DNA from: Myxococcus fulvus
GTDB taxonomy: Bacteria; Myxococcota; Myxococcia; Myxococcales; Myxococcaceae
NCBI RefSeq assembly: GCF_900111765.1
Contig: NZ_FOIB01000013.1
Coordinates: 62,001 to 126,000, forward strand
Direction of reading: 5' to 3'
DNA: 64,000 nucleotides
Both the position numbers and the translations under genes were made by a program. Below the pieces are notes generated by a model, which ran no database searches, was not told the DNA's origin, and saw nothing but the letters and a program-made list of their open reading frames with translations. Positions 10,093 to 18,846 of the stretch are shown piece after piece; the first letter of the stretch is position 1, and each line of letters starts with the position of its first letter.

Positions 10093-10106
10093 ACGACGCG
10101 CGTCGT
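10093..10106. promoter_or_regulatory. Operator palindrome 1 (BlaI-type)
   Basis: ACGACGCGCGTCGT is a perfect 14-bp palindrome that ends on the first base of the TTGACA element at 10106. With the second palindrome at 10115 it brackets the promoter of the blaI-like gene, the arrangement expected for autorepression by a winged-helix BlaI/MecI dimer. Confidence 0.7.
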
Positions 10107-10134
10107 TGACAACATACGATTCGAGTCGTACTTT
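10106..10134 (+). promoter_or_regulatory. Sigma-70-type promoter of the blaI/M56 operon
   Basis: TTGACA (10106-10111) is followed after 17 nt by TACTTT (10129-10134). Transcription would start at about 10141, which is the A of the ATG, so the message may be leaderless. GGAG at 10135-10138 would then not be transcribed. The promoter is overlapped by both operator palindromes. Confidence 0.65.
10115..10130. promoter_or_regulatory. Operator palindrome 2 (BlaI-type)
   Basis: TACGATTCGAGTCGTA is palindromic at 14 of 16 positions. Its centre lies 23 bp from the centre of palindrome 1, and it fills the spacer and part of the -10 element. BlaI/MecI operators usually have TACA..TGTA cores; here the half-site reads TACGA. 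Confidence 0.7.
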
Positions 10135-10140
10135 GGAGAC

Positions 10141-10530
10141 ATGACGACAGAAGCCATTCCCACGGAAGTCGAGCTCGCCATCCTGGGCGTGCTCTGGAAG
10201 CGCGGTCCCTGCACCGTGCGAGACGTGCACGAAGCGCTGGGGCGAGAGGACGGCAAGAGCGCCGGCTACACCACCACGCTCAAGCAGCTCCAGGTGATGT
10301 CGGCCAAGGGGCTGGTGAGCCGTGACGAGAGCTCGCGCAGCCACGTGTACGCGGCGAGCATCAATGAGTCGCGCACCAAGCGCCAGCTGGTGAAGGACCT
10401 GCTGGAGCGCGTCTTCGGGGGCGCGTCGGGTGAGCTCGCGGTGCAGGCGCTGTCGCTCAAGCCCGCGTCGAAGGAAGAGCTCGAGGACCTGCGTCAGCTG
10501 CTGGACGAGGGCAAGGGGGGCAAGCGATGA
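10141..10530 (+). CDS. BlaI/MecI/CopY-family repressor
   Basis: 129 residues, the family's normal size. The N-terminal winged helix is clear (EVELAILGVLWKRGPCTVRDVHEAL, then KSAGYTTTLKQLQVMSAKGLVSRD), and the C-terminal helices dimerise (RQLVKDLLERVFGGASGELAVQAL). The ATG at 10141 directly follows the predicted promoter. The stop overlaps the start of the M56 peptidase gene by four bases (ATGA), so the two are translationally coupled. By family precedent the membrane peptidase leads to cleavage of this repressor on signal detection and so derepresses the operon. The cleavage site cannot be placed from sequence alone. Confidence 0.93.
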   Translation: MTTEAIPTEVELAILGVLWKRGPCTVRDVHEALGREDGKSAGYTTTLKQLQVMSAKGLVSRDESSRSHVYAASINESRTKRQLVKDLLERVFGGASGELAVQALSLKPASKEELEDLRQLLDEGKGGKR

Positions 10531-12119
10531 GCCCGACCTGGCTGATGGAGGAGGGCGCCCGGGCGCTCACGGTGTGGCTGGCCCAGGGCGTGTGGCAGGC
10601 GAGCCTCGTCGCGCTGCTCGCGGCTGCGGCGCTGTGGCTCCTGCGCGGTCGCTCGGCGCGACTGCGCTACGCGGTGGGGTGTCTGGCGTTGGCGGCCCTG
10701 GTGCTCGCGCCGGTGGGCTCGCTGCTGCTGTCGTCTCCGGAGGCCGCGAAGGGGGACGCGGCCTCGGGCGCCGTCGAGGTGGCCCCGTCCGGGCTCGAGG
10801 CGTCACGGACGGAGGCGCCGCCCGCGGGTGAGCGCGTCTTCGTGCCCCAGGCGGCGGTTTCCGGTGACGTCCTCGGGCAGTGGCCCCTCGCGCTCGGCGG
10901 GCTCTGGCTCCTGGGTGCGTGCGTGGGGCTGGCGCGGCTGTTCGTGAGCGGGTGGCGCACGTCGCGGCGGCTGGTGCGGCCGGCGACGCCCGTGTCCTCG
11001 GCGCTGAGCCTGACGGTGTCGCGCGTCTCGGAGCGGCTGGGGCTGCGGCGTCCGGTGCGCACGCTCGAGTCCCCGCTCGCGCCGTCCCCGCTGGTGCTGG
11101 GCGTGGTGCGTCCGGTGCTGGTGTTGCCCCAGGGCGTGGGGGAGCGCCTGTCGTCCGCGCAGCTGGAGTCGGTGCTGGCGCACGAGCTGGCCCACGTGCG
11201 TCGCCACGACACCGCCGTCAACCTCCTGCAGTGCCTGGTGGAGACGCTGTTCTTCTTCCACCCGGCGGCGCGGTGGCTGTCCGCGCAGGTGCGGCTGGAG
11301 CGCGAGCACTGCTGTGACGACGTGGCGGTGGGCTTCTGCGGCAACGTGCGGCTGTACTCCGGCGCGCTGCTGGGGCTCGAGGAGCTGCGGCAGTCGGGGC
11401 CGGCGCTGGTGCTCGGCGCGGGCAGCCATCCGCTCGCGGCCAGGGTGCGTCGACTTCTGGGACGCACGCCGGTGGAGGCGCCGCGCGGGAGCGGGTGGGC
11501 CCGGCGCGTGGCCAGCGTGATGGGAGTGCTGGCCATCTCCTGCGTGGCCTGGGCGTGGGAGGCTCCGGCGAGCGCACCCCGTGCCGGCAAGGGCATGCTC
11601 GCGGCGGGGATGTGCTCACGCCCCGTGTACCCGAAGGACTTCACCGCCATCGCCACCCACGTGAATGGGGACCGCACGCTGCGCCACCGGCTCTTCGTCT
11701 CGCGCTGCGGTCGCATCCGGCTGGAGGACGCCACGGGCGCGTCCGTGTACACGCTCCTCTTCGACGTGGGCACGGGGGAGAGCGCGATGATGAATGCCCG
11801 CGAGCACACCTACGAGACCCACTGGGGCGAGAAGGAGCCGGGCCTCCCGCTGCACCTGCCCGGAGGCTGCTCGTCACAGGGCCCGGGCTGCGAGCGCCAG
11901 GCGGAGGAGGCGGTGGCGGGACGTCGTGCGCAGCGCTGGCACCGCGTGCACTCGGCCCATGACACCGTGACGCGGTGGATGGACCTGGAGCTGGGCTATC
12001 CCATCCGCGAGGAGTCCGAGCTGTTCGGCACCCTGACGCTGTCGGACATCCGGCTGGTGGAGCACGGCGCCACGCTCTTCACCCTCCCGAGCGACTACCG
12101 GGCGGCGACGGCGCCATAG
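10527..12119 (+). CDS. BlaR1/MecR1-like M56 zinc peptidase with an unrecognised C-terminal domain
   Basis: 530 residues. The N-terminal half has several membrane segments and the M56 catalytic motif HELAH (His219-His223) in SVLAHELAHVRRHD, followed by the conserved HPAARWLSAQVRLERE...CCDD. A final membrane segment at about 330-350 leads to a periplasmic domain of about 180 residues. That domain is not the penicillin-binding sensor of BlaR1: no SxxK acylation motif is seen. It contains paired cysteines (GGCSSQGPGCER) and beta-strand-like stretches, perhaps a lipoprotein-localisation (LolA)-like fold, but this is only an impression. It is coupled to blaI and is probably the signal transducer of the pair. 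The stimulus is unknown. Confidence 0.85.
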   Translation: MSPTWLMEEGARALTVWLAQGVWQASLVALLAAAALWLLRGRSARLRYAVGCLALAALVLAPVGSLLLSSPEAAKGDAASGAVEVAPSGLEASRTEAPPAGERVFVPQAAVSGDVLGQWPLALGGLWLLGACVGLARLFVSGWRTSRRLVRPATPVSSALSLTVSRVSERLGLRRPVRTLESPLAPSPLVLGVVRPVLVLPQGVGERLSSAQLESVLAHELAHVRRHDTAVNLLQCLVETLFFFHPAARWLSAQVRLEREHCCDDVAVGFCGNVRLYSGALLGLEELRQSGPALVLGAGSHPLAARVRRLLGRTPVEAPRGSGWARRVASVMGVLAISCVAWAWEAPASAPRAGKGMLAAGMCSRPVYPKDFTAIATHVNGDRTLRHRLFVSRCGRIRLEDATGASVYTLLFDVGTGESAMMNAREHTYETHWGEKEPGLPLHLPGGCSSQGPGCERQAEEAVAGRRAQRWHRVHSAHDTVTRWMDLELGYPIREESELFGTLTLSDIRLVEHGATLFTLPSDYRAATAP

Positions 12120-12126
12120 CACCGCC

Positions 12127-13398
12127 TCAGGGCGCGGGCTTCGCGGTGGGGCCCACCTTGGCGAGCAGCGCCTCGCGGGGAATCCTCAGCGTGAAGACGG
12201 AGCCGCGCCCCAGCTCGCTCTCCACGTCGATGGTGCCCGCGTGCGCCTCGACAATCTGGTGGGTGATGAAGAGCCCCAGGCCCATGCCGCCGTAGTTGCG
12301 CTCGGACACCGCGCGCACGAAGCGCTCGAAGATGCGGCGCTGCTGGGTGGGGGCGATGCCGATGCCCTCGTCCCGCACGGTGATGACGGCCTCGGTGTCC
12401 GCCGCCCTCGCGCTCAGGAAGATGGGCTTGCCCGCGCCGTACTTGATGGCGTTGGTGACCAGGTTCGTCACGGCCTGCTCCAGCCGTCGCCGGTCCCACG
12501 TCCCTTCGAGCGGCTCGGGCGCGTCCACGTCCAGCCGGCAGCCCGCGACGTGGGCCTGGGGCGCGTAGCGGCTGGCGATGTCGCGCAGGAGCGCGGACAG
12601 GTCCATGCGCTCGGGCTCCACCGTGAGCCGGCCCACGTTGATGCGCGAGACATCCAGCAGGTCATCGATGAGGTCCGCCAGCTTGCGCACCTGGCTGCTC
12701 GCCGAGGCCAGCTCGCGCGACAGTCTGCCGTCCGCCAGGAGCGCCTGGGGGTGGGTCTCCGCGATGCGCTTCATGGCGGTGAGCTTCAGTTGCAGCGGCG
12801 TCAGCGGCGTCTTCAGCTCATGCGAGGCCACGGAGAGGAACTCGTCGCGCGCCCGCAGGGCCTCGCGCAGCCGCTCCAGCTCCCGCGTCTCCTCGGCGTG
12901 CTTTCGCTGGGTGAAGTCCCGCGTCACCTTGCCGAAGCCCCGCAGCTCCCCGCTCTCGTCGAACAGGGCGGTGATGACCACGTTGGCCCAGAACCGGGTG
13001 CCGTCCTTGCGCACCCGCCAGCCCTCGTCCTCGAAGCGGCCCAGCCGGACGGCGGACTCCAGCTCCCAGGCGGGCTTGCCCCAGGCGATGTCCTCGGGGG
13101 GATAGAAGCGGCTGAAGTGCTGGCCCAGGATTTCGTCGGCCCGGTAGCCCTTGATGCGCTCGGCGCCCAGGTTCCAGCTCGCGATGTGGCCCTCCACGTC
13201 CAGCGTGAGGATGGCGTAGTCGGAGACGCTCGCGATGAGCAGGCGGAGCTGGTCCTCCGTGTCCCGCCCGGCACGGTCCCTCCGCGAGTAGGTGATGACC
13301 CCGTCGTTCGAGTTCAGAAGGTGGTCGTGGTTGTCGCCCAAGGTGCCCTCTTCCAGCCGCCTAGGAGAACACGTCAGTGTCGCCACGCAAGCGTCCAT
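12127..13398 (-). CDS. PAS-domain hybrid-type sensor histidine kinase (no receiver)
   Basis: About 423 residues and soluble. A PAS domain spans about 50-165 (LLIASVSDYAILTLDVEGHIASWN ... GYRADEILGQHFSRFY) with a PAC-like tail. Then come a HisKA domain with SVASHELKTP (phospho-acceptor His193) and an HATPase_c domain with N box NLVTNAIKYG, G1 DEGIGIA and G2 GMGLGLF. No transmembrane segment or receiver domain is present, and no response regulator is adjacent, so it is an orphan cytoplasmic kinase. The start is ambiguous: ATG at 13398, or TTG at 13341 preceded by GGAAGAGGG. It converges with the M56 peptidase gene with only 7 bp between. Confidence 0.85.
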   Translation of the reverse strand: MDACVATLTCSPRRLEEGTLGDNHDHLLNSNDGVITYSRRDRAGRDTEDQLRLLIASVSDYAILTLDVEGHIASWNLGAERIKGYRADEILGQHFSRFYPPEDIAWGKPAWELESAVRLGRFEDEGWRVRKDGTRFWANVVITALFDESGELRGFGKVTRDFTQRKHAEETRELERLREALRARDEFLSVASHELKTPLTPLQLKLTAMKRIAETHPQALLADGRLSRELASASSQVRKLADLIDDLLDVSRINVGRLTVEPERMDLSALLRDIASRYAPQAHVAGCRLDVDAPEPLEGTWDRRRLEQAVTNLVTNAIKYGAGKPIFLSARAADTEAVITVRDEGIGIAPTQQRRIFERFVRAVSERNYGGMGLGLFITHQIVEAHAGTIDVESELGRGSVFTLRIPREALLAKVGPTAKPAP

Positions 13399-13520
13399 CC
13401 CATCCTTTCGTCCAGTAGACGAAGGCGTCCCCCTCCTGCCAGGGCGGTGGATGGACCGGAGGGCCCCCCGCCCGCCCTCTGCGGGCAGGCGAGGGAGCAC
13501 CCGGAGCGAAGCGGCCCTCT

Positions 13521-15197
13521 TCAGGCCGAGGCGTCCTCGCCGAAGGCGCGCTCCACCAGGGCCTTGAGGGGCGCGTGGGCGGGCAGCGTCCCGAAGCAGG
13601 CACCGTGAGCGCCGCCCAGCCGCGTCTCGCAGAAGGTGTCGGCGACCTGACTGTTGCCGGCTCGCAGCAGCAGCGAGGCCTGGAGCGCCAGGGCCAGCCG
13701 CTCGACGACGAAGCGCGAGCGGCCCTCCAGCGTGGCCGTGTCCGCGAAGTCCTTGGAGATGCGGGCCAGCTCCGCGTCGAACGCCGGGTGGCCGCCCTGC
13801 GCCGTCATCAGCTCCTGGAACAGGGCCTCGCGGCTGGCCGGCTCGCGGGTGGCCGCGCGCAGCACGTCCAGGCACTGGATGTTGCCGCTGCCCTCCCAGA
13901 TGGAGTTGAGGGGCGCCTGGCGGTAGAGCCGGGGCAGGTTGGACTCCTCGACGTAGCCGGCGCCGCCCAGGCACTCCTGGGCCTCGTTGACGAAGACGGG
14001 CGCGCGCTTGCACACCCAGTACTTGCCCACCGCGGTGGCCATGCGGGCGAAGGCCGCCTCGCGCTCGTCGCGGGGCCCCGCGTCCACGGCCCGGGCCACG
14101 CGCGCCGTCAGCACCGTGTGGGCCTCCGACTCGAGCGCCAGGTCCGCCAGCACGTTGAGCATCAGCGGCTGGTCGACGAGCCTGCGGCCGAACGCCTTGC
14201 GGTGGCGGGTGTGGTGGATGGCCTGCACCAGCGCCTGGCGCATCAGGCTGCTGGAGCCAATCATGCAGTCCTGCCGGGTGAGGGCCACCATCTCCAGGAT
14301 GGTCGCCACGCCGCGGCCCTCCTCGCCCACCATCCAGGCCACCGCGCCCTGGAACTCCACCTCCGAGCTGGCGTTGCTCCAGTCGCCCAGCTTGTCCTTG
14401 AGCCGCTGGATGCGGATGGCGTTGCGCTCACCGTCCGGCGTGAAGCGCGGCAAGAGGAAGCACGACAGGCCGCCCTCGGCCTGGGCCAGCACGAAGAAGG
14501 CGTCGCTCATGGGCGCGGAGAAGAAGAACTTGTGCCCCACCAGTGAGTACGGATTGCCGGGCCCCTTCTCCCCCAGCCGGTGGGCGCGCGTGGTGTTGCT
14601 GCGCACGTCGGAGCCGCCCTGCTTCTCCGTCATGCCCATGCCGATGGTGACGCCCGTCTTCTTCTCCGACGGGATGAAGCGCGAGTCGTACGATGCCGCG
14701 GTGACGCGCGGCAGCCACTGCTGGGCCAGCCCCGGGTGGTGACGGAAGGTGGGCACGCACGCGTACGTCATCGTCAACGGACAGCTGGTGCCCTGGTCCG
14801 CCTGGTTGTGCAGATAGGACAGCGCCATGCGCGCCACGTGCGCCCCGGGCGTCTGCTCGTGACGCCAGGCGAAGTTGGGGATGCCGTGGGTGATGGCCGC
14901 TTCCATGATGCGGTGGTAGGCGGGATGGAACTCCACCTCGTCCAGCCGGTTTCCATAGCGGTCGAAGGGCTTGAACTTCGGCTTGTTCTCGTTGGCGAGG
15001 AAGCCCTGCTGCATCAGCTCGCCGCCCACCAGCGGGCCGTACTTCGCGATGTCCGCCTCCGCCCAGCCGCCGCCCTCGCGGTGGACGGCCTCACGCAGGG
15101 GCACGTCGGTCTTCCAGGCGTCGTAGACCAGGGGCGGCGCCTGATTGGTGACTTCATGGGTGGCGAAGGTGGGCGCGAGGGGGGCGGAAGAACTCAT
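13521..15197 (-). CDS. aidB: AidB-type acyl-CoA dehydrogenase family flavoprotein
   Basis: 558 residues, close to E. coli AidB. The N-terminus (THEVTNQAPPLVYDAW, LREAVHREGGGWAEADI) and the FAD-site block (GMGMTEKQGGSDVRSNTTRA) are those of the AidB subgroup rather than of beta-oxidation dehydrogenases. AidB binds FAD and DNA and belongs to the adaptive response to alkylation damage; its enzymatic substrate is unsettled. The C-terminal part (LGGAGYVEESNLPRLYRQAPLNSIWEGSGN) carries the acyl-CoA dehydrogenase signature. The ATG at 15197 is chosen because MSSSAPLAPTFATHEV begins the conserved region. The frame extends upstream without a better ribosome-binding site. No ada or alkA homologue is adjacent. 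Confidence 0.88.
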   Translation of the reverse strand: MSSSAPLAPTFATHEVTNQAPPLVYDAWKTDVPLREAVHREGGGWAEADIAKYGPLVGGELMQQGFLANENKPKFKPFDRYGNRLDEVEFHPAYHRIMEAAITHGIPNFAWRHEQTPGAHVARMALSYLHNQADQGTSCPLTMTYACVPTFRHHPGLAQQWLPRVTAASYDSRFIPSEKKTGVTIGMGMTEKQGGSDVRSNTTRAHRLGEKGPGNPYSLVGHKFFFSAPMSDAFFVLAQAEGGLSCFLLPRFTPDGERNAIRIQRLKDKLGDWSNASSEVEFQGAVAWMVGEEGRGVATILEMVALTRQDCMIGSSSLMRQALVQAIHHTRHRKAFGRRLVDQPLMLNVLADLALESEAHTVLTARVARAVDAGPRDEREAAFARMATAVGKYWVCKRAPVFVNEAQECLGGAGYVEESNLPRLYRQAPLNSIWEGSGNIQCLDVLRAATREPASREALFQELMTAQGGHPAFDAELARISKDFADTATLEGRSRFVVERLALALQASLLLRAGNSQVADTFCETRLGGAHGACFGTLPAHAPLKALVERAFGEDASA

Positions 15198-15282
15198 GGG
15201 GCGAGGATAGGCGAGCGACTCGGGCCCGGCGAGCGCAACCTCCGCGCCGGCTCGCACCGGAAGTGAGGGAGCGGTGGGCCCG

Positions 15283-15756
15283 TCAGAAGGTCATCGTCAT
15301 CACGAGCGTGTCGGAGTAGGCGCCCGCCGGGACGCTCTGCTGGGCGGGGATGCGCCCGTAGATGGGGACGGTGACGTCCAGCGCCAGGATGGGGATGACC
15401 GGCCCGTAGCGGGAGGTCCCCGACGTGCCGTTGCCCCAGACGAGCAGCCGCGCCGCGTCCACGTAGAGGTTGTACGAGAGCGTGTTGGAGGAGGGGCCTC
15501 GCATGTGCCGGTTCGCGTGGGTGCCCGAGTGCCCCGGGCTCAGGTCGATGGTCATCGGCGTGAGCTGCAGCAGGCACTGGTAGGTGACGCTCCCCGCGGT
15601 GTCGAGCGGGAGCGGGGCGATGGGCGTGTAGGTGGCGAAGTTCAGTCCCACCACGCTCCGAATCTGACATGTCGCCCGCGCCTGCCCCGGCGCGAGCAGA
15701 CACAGGCCCGCCAGCACCAACGCCCCCACTCCCAGGGCCTCACCTCGACGACTCAT
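15283..15756 (-). CDS. Spore coat protein U (SCPU) domain subunit, distal copy
   Basis: 157 residues. A signal peptide (GALVLAGLCLLAPGQARA) is followed by an SCPU domain: TCQIRSVVGLNFATYTPIAPLPLDTAGSVTYQC with a likely cysteine pair, then YNLYVDAARLLVWGNG, and a C-terminal donor-type strand GAYSDTLVMTMTF. SCPU proteins are secreted, pilin-like subunits exported by chaperone-usher systems. The ATG at 15756 overlaps the end of the usher gene by 17 bp. A GTG two codons upstream is the alternative. It is the last gene of the cluster, a second subunit besides the one at 18847-19374. Confidence 0.88.
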   Translation of the reverse strand: MSRRGEALGVGALVLAGLCLLAPGQARATCQIRSVVGLNFATYTPIAPLPLDTAGSVTYQCLLQLTPMTIDLSPGHSGTHANRHMRGPSSNTLSYNLYVDAARLLVWGNGTSGTSRYGPVIPILALDVTVPIYGRIPAQQSVPAGAYSDTLVMTMTF

Positions 15757-18055
15757 CCACACACCTCACCGTTCCCAGGTTGATGACCTGGCCCGCCAGG
15801 GATGGGACCTCCAGCGTCGCGAGGCATCGTCCACCGGGGTGGGTGACGAGCGCCACGTGGCGTCCAGGTGGGATTCCCACCAGCTCGAACTCCCCATGCC
15901 AGCCGATGGGCGACGTGAAGCGCTGTCCGTCCACCACCACCTGGAGCTCGCCGTGTGCGGGCGCGGCCTGTCCACCCGCGCGCACCAGCGTGCCCCGGAA
16001 GGCGCGCACCGAGTCCACCTGGAAGTCGAGCACCACGCCGCCCCGTCGCCACGGCGCCACCAGCTTCTCCGTGGTGCGCACGTACACCTCCAGGGGGAGG
16101 TCCCCGTCGGCGAGCGACAGCCGGTTGGCGCCGTACGCCTGCAGCCGCGTCACCATCAACTCGCCGCGCGAGTCCGTGTGGCCGATGAGGTGGTTGTCCA
16201 GCCGCACGCCCACGCCCTCCACGCCCTCCACGCGCACCAGCGCGTAGCCCTGGTCCACCGCGCGCGTGGCGCGGATGCGCCCGCCCAGGGCCACCAGTCC
16301 CCCGGACACCTCGGCGGCGCCCACCAGCACGCCCTCGCGCCACTCCGCGCCGCCCGCATAGCGGCCCACGTTCGTCTCGTACTCGACGCGCGCGAGCGCC
16401 CGGTCCTGCTGCCCCGCCTGCGCCTGGACCTGGAAGCCCAGGCCCCCCTCGAGCGGGATGCCCCGGGACAGGTCCACCGCCGTGTCACCGCCGCGCTGTC
16501 CCTGCGTGTGGCCCACCGTGCCCGTGGTCCTCGCATCCAGGAGGGCCGTCAGGTGCACCATGCCCTCCAGCGCGGAGGGGCCCCGGGACTCCTGGTTGCG
16601 GCTGGCCGAGAAGGAGAGCATGGCCCGGTCCATCACCTGGGCGGACGTCGACGCGCTCAGCCACGTCGTCCACCCGCGGCCCTTCCAGCGCGTCACCGCG
16701 GCCTGCCCCCCGACGCTGACGCGGCTGCCCAGCGCCACGAAGAGCGAGCCCCCTGCCTCCAGCCTCGGATGCGCCCCCGGCGCGCGGCTCGCGTTGGCGT
16801 AGTGGGGGCTGAGCGCCCGCGTGAAGAGGGAGCCGCCCGCCCACCGGCCCTGGAGCGAGTAGCCCAGGCCGGCCGCGAGCCCCGTGCGCCGCTCGCTGAC
16901 GCTCAGCGCCTGCGACACCTCCAGCTCCCCCAGCGGCAGTTGCAGCCACTGCACCGCGCCCGTGCTGAGCAGGTCCGGCGACAGCTCCAGCCGCACGCCC
17001 GGCGTCAGCCACGACGTGGCGCCCATCCGGAAGTGGCCCAGCATCAGCGGCCGGCCGTAGTCGAAGCTGCGCGTGGCCAGCGACTCGCGCTCGACGCCGA
17101 GCGACAACTGGTAGTCCGCCACGCCCGGCGCGAGCAGCTGCGCGCCCAGCGAGTACGCGGCGCTGACCTCGCGCGTGCGCCCGAAGGCGTCGCGCACCAC
17201 GTAGCGCGCGGTGCCCTCGCCCCGGGGCACGGTGAGGTTCTCCAGCCGGTAGGGGCCCGGTGGCAGCTCGCTGCGGCTCACCAGGCGGTTGTTGACGTAC
17301 ACCTCCAGCGTCGACGGCGTGGTGACGTCTCCGGCCAGGTCCTGCACCGGGTTGCGCACGAAGTAGGGGTTGAGCTCGAACGAGCGCAGCACGTGCGCGC
17401 CCGCCACCACCGCGCCGCCCCCCAGCACGCCCCCGTAGCCGGTGGCCTCGCCGGCGATGGCGCGCAGCATGAACTCGGGGAAGTCCACCGTGAGCTGGCT
17501 CAGGCCCCGCAGGGGCGTGGAGCCGGGGTTCCAGCGCGCCTGGGTGGTGACGAGCACGCGGCCCAGCGACGCGCCCGTCTCGCCGAACAGCGAGACGCGC
17601 GTGTTGCGGGCGTGGGCCGCGTAGTTGATGAACGCGCTGGGGCTGCCCGTCAGCGCGTAGCCGGGCGGCGCCGACGGGCTCAGGTTCACCCGCGTGGTGA
17701 CGAAGGCCCAGGCTGGCAGCTCGCACACCAGCTCCGTGGTGCGCTCGTCCAGATGGAAGCGCGCGTTGGCGCCCAGTGACTCGAGCGAGACGTAGCCCTG
17801 CCCGTCGATGCGCTCCACGCCCGCGCCCAGCCGCCCCAGGTCGACGCCCGCCGCCTCCAGCGCGGAGACGGGCAACAGCACGTCCTTGCCCCTGAGGCGG
17901 GGGAAGACATCCCCCCGGGGGACGCCGTTGAGCGTCAGCCCGACGACGATGGGCGCCTGGACGGTGGCGGGCTCCACCGCGCGCGCGCCTCCCCCGTGCG
18001 GCGCCAGCATCAGGGCCAGCGCCGCCCAACCCCACTTCGATGTCGGACGGCTCAT
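15740..18055 (-). CDS. Outer-membrane fimbrial usher (FimD/PapC family)
   Basis: 771 residues with a signal peptide (WGWAALALMLAPHGGGARA). The usher N-terminal domain follows (APIVVGLTLNGVPRGDVFPRLRG), then the 24-strand barrel with the plug-region signature (VYVNNRLVSRSELPPGPYRLENL), and a C-terminal domain with GRHVALVTHPGG. It is somewhat shorter than enterobacterial ushers, as is usual for myxobacterial and other SCPU-type ushers. It is expected to bind chaperone-subunit complexes and secrete the SCPU subunits at the outer membrane. Its ATG overlaps the chaperone stop by four bases (ATGA), a sign of translational coupling. Confidence 0.92.
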   Translation of the reverse strand: MSRPTSKWGWAALALMLAPHGGGARAVEPATVQAPIVVGLTLNGVPRGDVFPRLRGKDVLLPVSALEAAGVDLGRLGAGVERIDGQGYVSLESLGANARFHLDERTTELVCELPAWAFVTTRVNLSPSAPPGYALTGSPSAFINYAAHARNTRVSLFGETGASLGRVLVTTQARWNPGSTPLRGLSQLTVDFPEFMLRAIAGEATGYGGVLGGGAVVAGAHVLRSFELNPYFVRNPVQDLAGDVTTPSTLEVYVNNRLVSRSELPPGPYRLENLTVPRGEGTARYVVRDAFGRTREVSAAYSLGAQLLAPGVADYQLSLGVERESLATRSFDYGRPLMLGHFRMGATSWLTPGVRLELSPDLLSTGAVQWLQLPLGELEVSQALSVSERRTGLAAGLGYSLQGRWAGGSLFTRALSPHYANASRAPGAHPRLEAGGSLFVALGSRVSVGGQAAVTRWKGRGWTTWLSASTSAQVMDRAMLSFSASRNQESRGPSALEGMVHLTALLDARTTGTVGHTQGQRGGDTAVDLSRGIPLEGGLGFQVQAQAGQQDRALARVEYETNVGRYAGGAEWREGVLVGAAEVSGGLVALGGRIRATRAVDQGYALVRVEGVEGVGVRLDNHLIGHTDSRGELMVTRLQAYGANRLSLADGDLPLEVYVRTTEKLVAPWRRGGVVLDFQVDSVRAFRGTLVRAGGQAAPAHGELQVVVDGQRFTSPIGWHGEFELVGIPPGRHVALVTHPGGRCLATLEVPSLAGQVINLGTVRCVDESSR

Positions 18056-18831
18056 GGGACGGTGGGCGGCACGCAGGGGACGGAGGCCTTCACGGGGGAG
18101 GACTGGCGGAAGACGCCCTGGTCCGTCTCCACCTCCACCTCCAGCGAGCGGATGCGCTGGCACTGCTCCACCGGCGTCTCCAGGGCGAAGACGCGCGAGC
18201 CGCCCGACAGCACGTACCAGCCGGCCTCCTCCTTCTCCACCAGCCGCTGGCCCTTCTCATCCAGCCCTCGCACGCGCGCCTGGCGGATGAAGAAGCTGAC
18301 GGTGCCCGGGTTCTTCACCCGGAAGTGGAACCGCGACTGGCGCAGGTCCACCTCCTCCACGCGGGCCTGGAGGTCCTTGTGCTGGGGCGCGACGAACACC
18401 GGCACCGAGACGCGGGTGAGTATCTTCAGGCCCATGCTCGGTGGCACCGGGCCGAAGGGGGGCAGCTCCTCCACGATGAGCCGGAAGGTGCGCTCCGTGT
18501 CCCGGGGAGCCGAGGAGATGCCCACCCGGATGGGGCGGGACTCCCCCGGCTCCAACGTCAACATCGACGGGAAGAAGAACACCTCCTGGGTCGGCTCGAG
18601 GCTCATGCGGCCGGTCTCGTCCTGGGCCCACGTGTGCATGGACGCCTGGAAGCGCGTGGTCTCGTCGCCCAGGTTCTTCACCGTCACCACCACCCCACGG
18701 GCGCCGCCGACGAGCTCCAGGCGCACGGGGTTGACCTCGACGGAGGCGGCGAGCCCCGGGACGGGCAGCGCGAGGAGCCACGACGCCCACCAGCGGATGT
18801 GGCGGGCCCAGGAAGACAGACGCGGATGCAT
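18052..18831 (-). CDS. Periplasmic PapD-like pilus chaperone
   Basis: 259 residues. A signal peptide ends near GLAASVEV. Two Ig-like domains follow. The N-terminal domain shows the family pattern (VEVNPVRLELVGGARGVVVTVKNLGDETTRFQASMHTW ... FFPSMLTLEPGESRPIRVG), and VPVFVAP marks the second strand block. It should hold SCPU subunits in the periplasm by donor-strand complementation and deliver them to the usher. GAGG lies a few bases before the ATG. It sits 15 bp after the first SCPU gene and overlaps the usher gene. It is slightly longer than PapD because of a C-terminal extension. Confidence 0.9.
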   Translation of the reverse strand: MHPRLSSWARHIRWWASWLLALPVPGLAASVEVNPVRLELVGGARGVVVTVKNLGDETTRFQASMHTWAQDETGRMSLEPTQEVFFFPSMLTLEPGESRPIRVGISSAPRDTERTFRLIVEELPPFGPVPPSMGLKILTRVSVPVFVAPQHKDLQARVEEVDLRQSRFHFRVKNPGTVSFFIRQARVRGLDEKGQRLVEKEEAGWYVLSGGSRVFALETPVEQCQRIRSLEVEVETDQGVFRQSSPVKASVPCVPPTVP

Positions 18832-18846
18832 GGTGCCTCGGGTGGC

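Noticed and set aside
6298-10344. Open frame of about 1350 codons on the minus strand opposite the GH13 and GH18-like genes
   Set aside because: It is a shadow of GC-rich codon usage; its product is His/Arg/Val-rich low complexity, and the plus-strand genes have intact catalytic motifs.
10527-12119. Beta-lactam resistance operon
   Set aside because: The sensor domain lacks an SxxK acylation motif and no beta-lactamase gene is adjacent, so the M56/BlaI pair alone does not show resistance.
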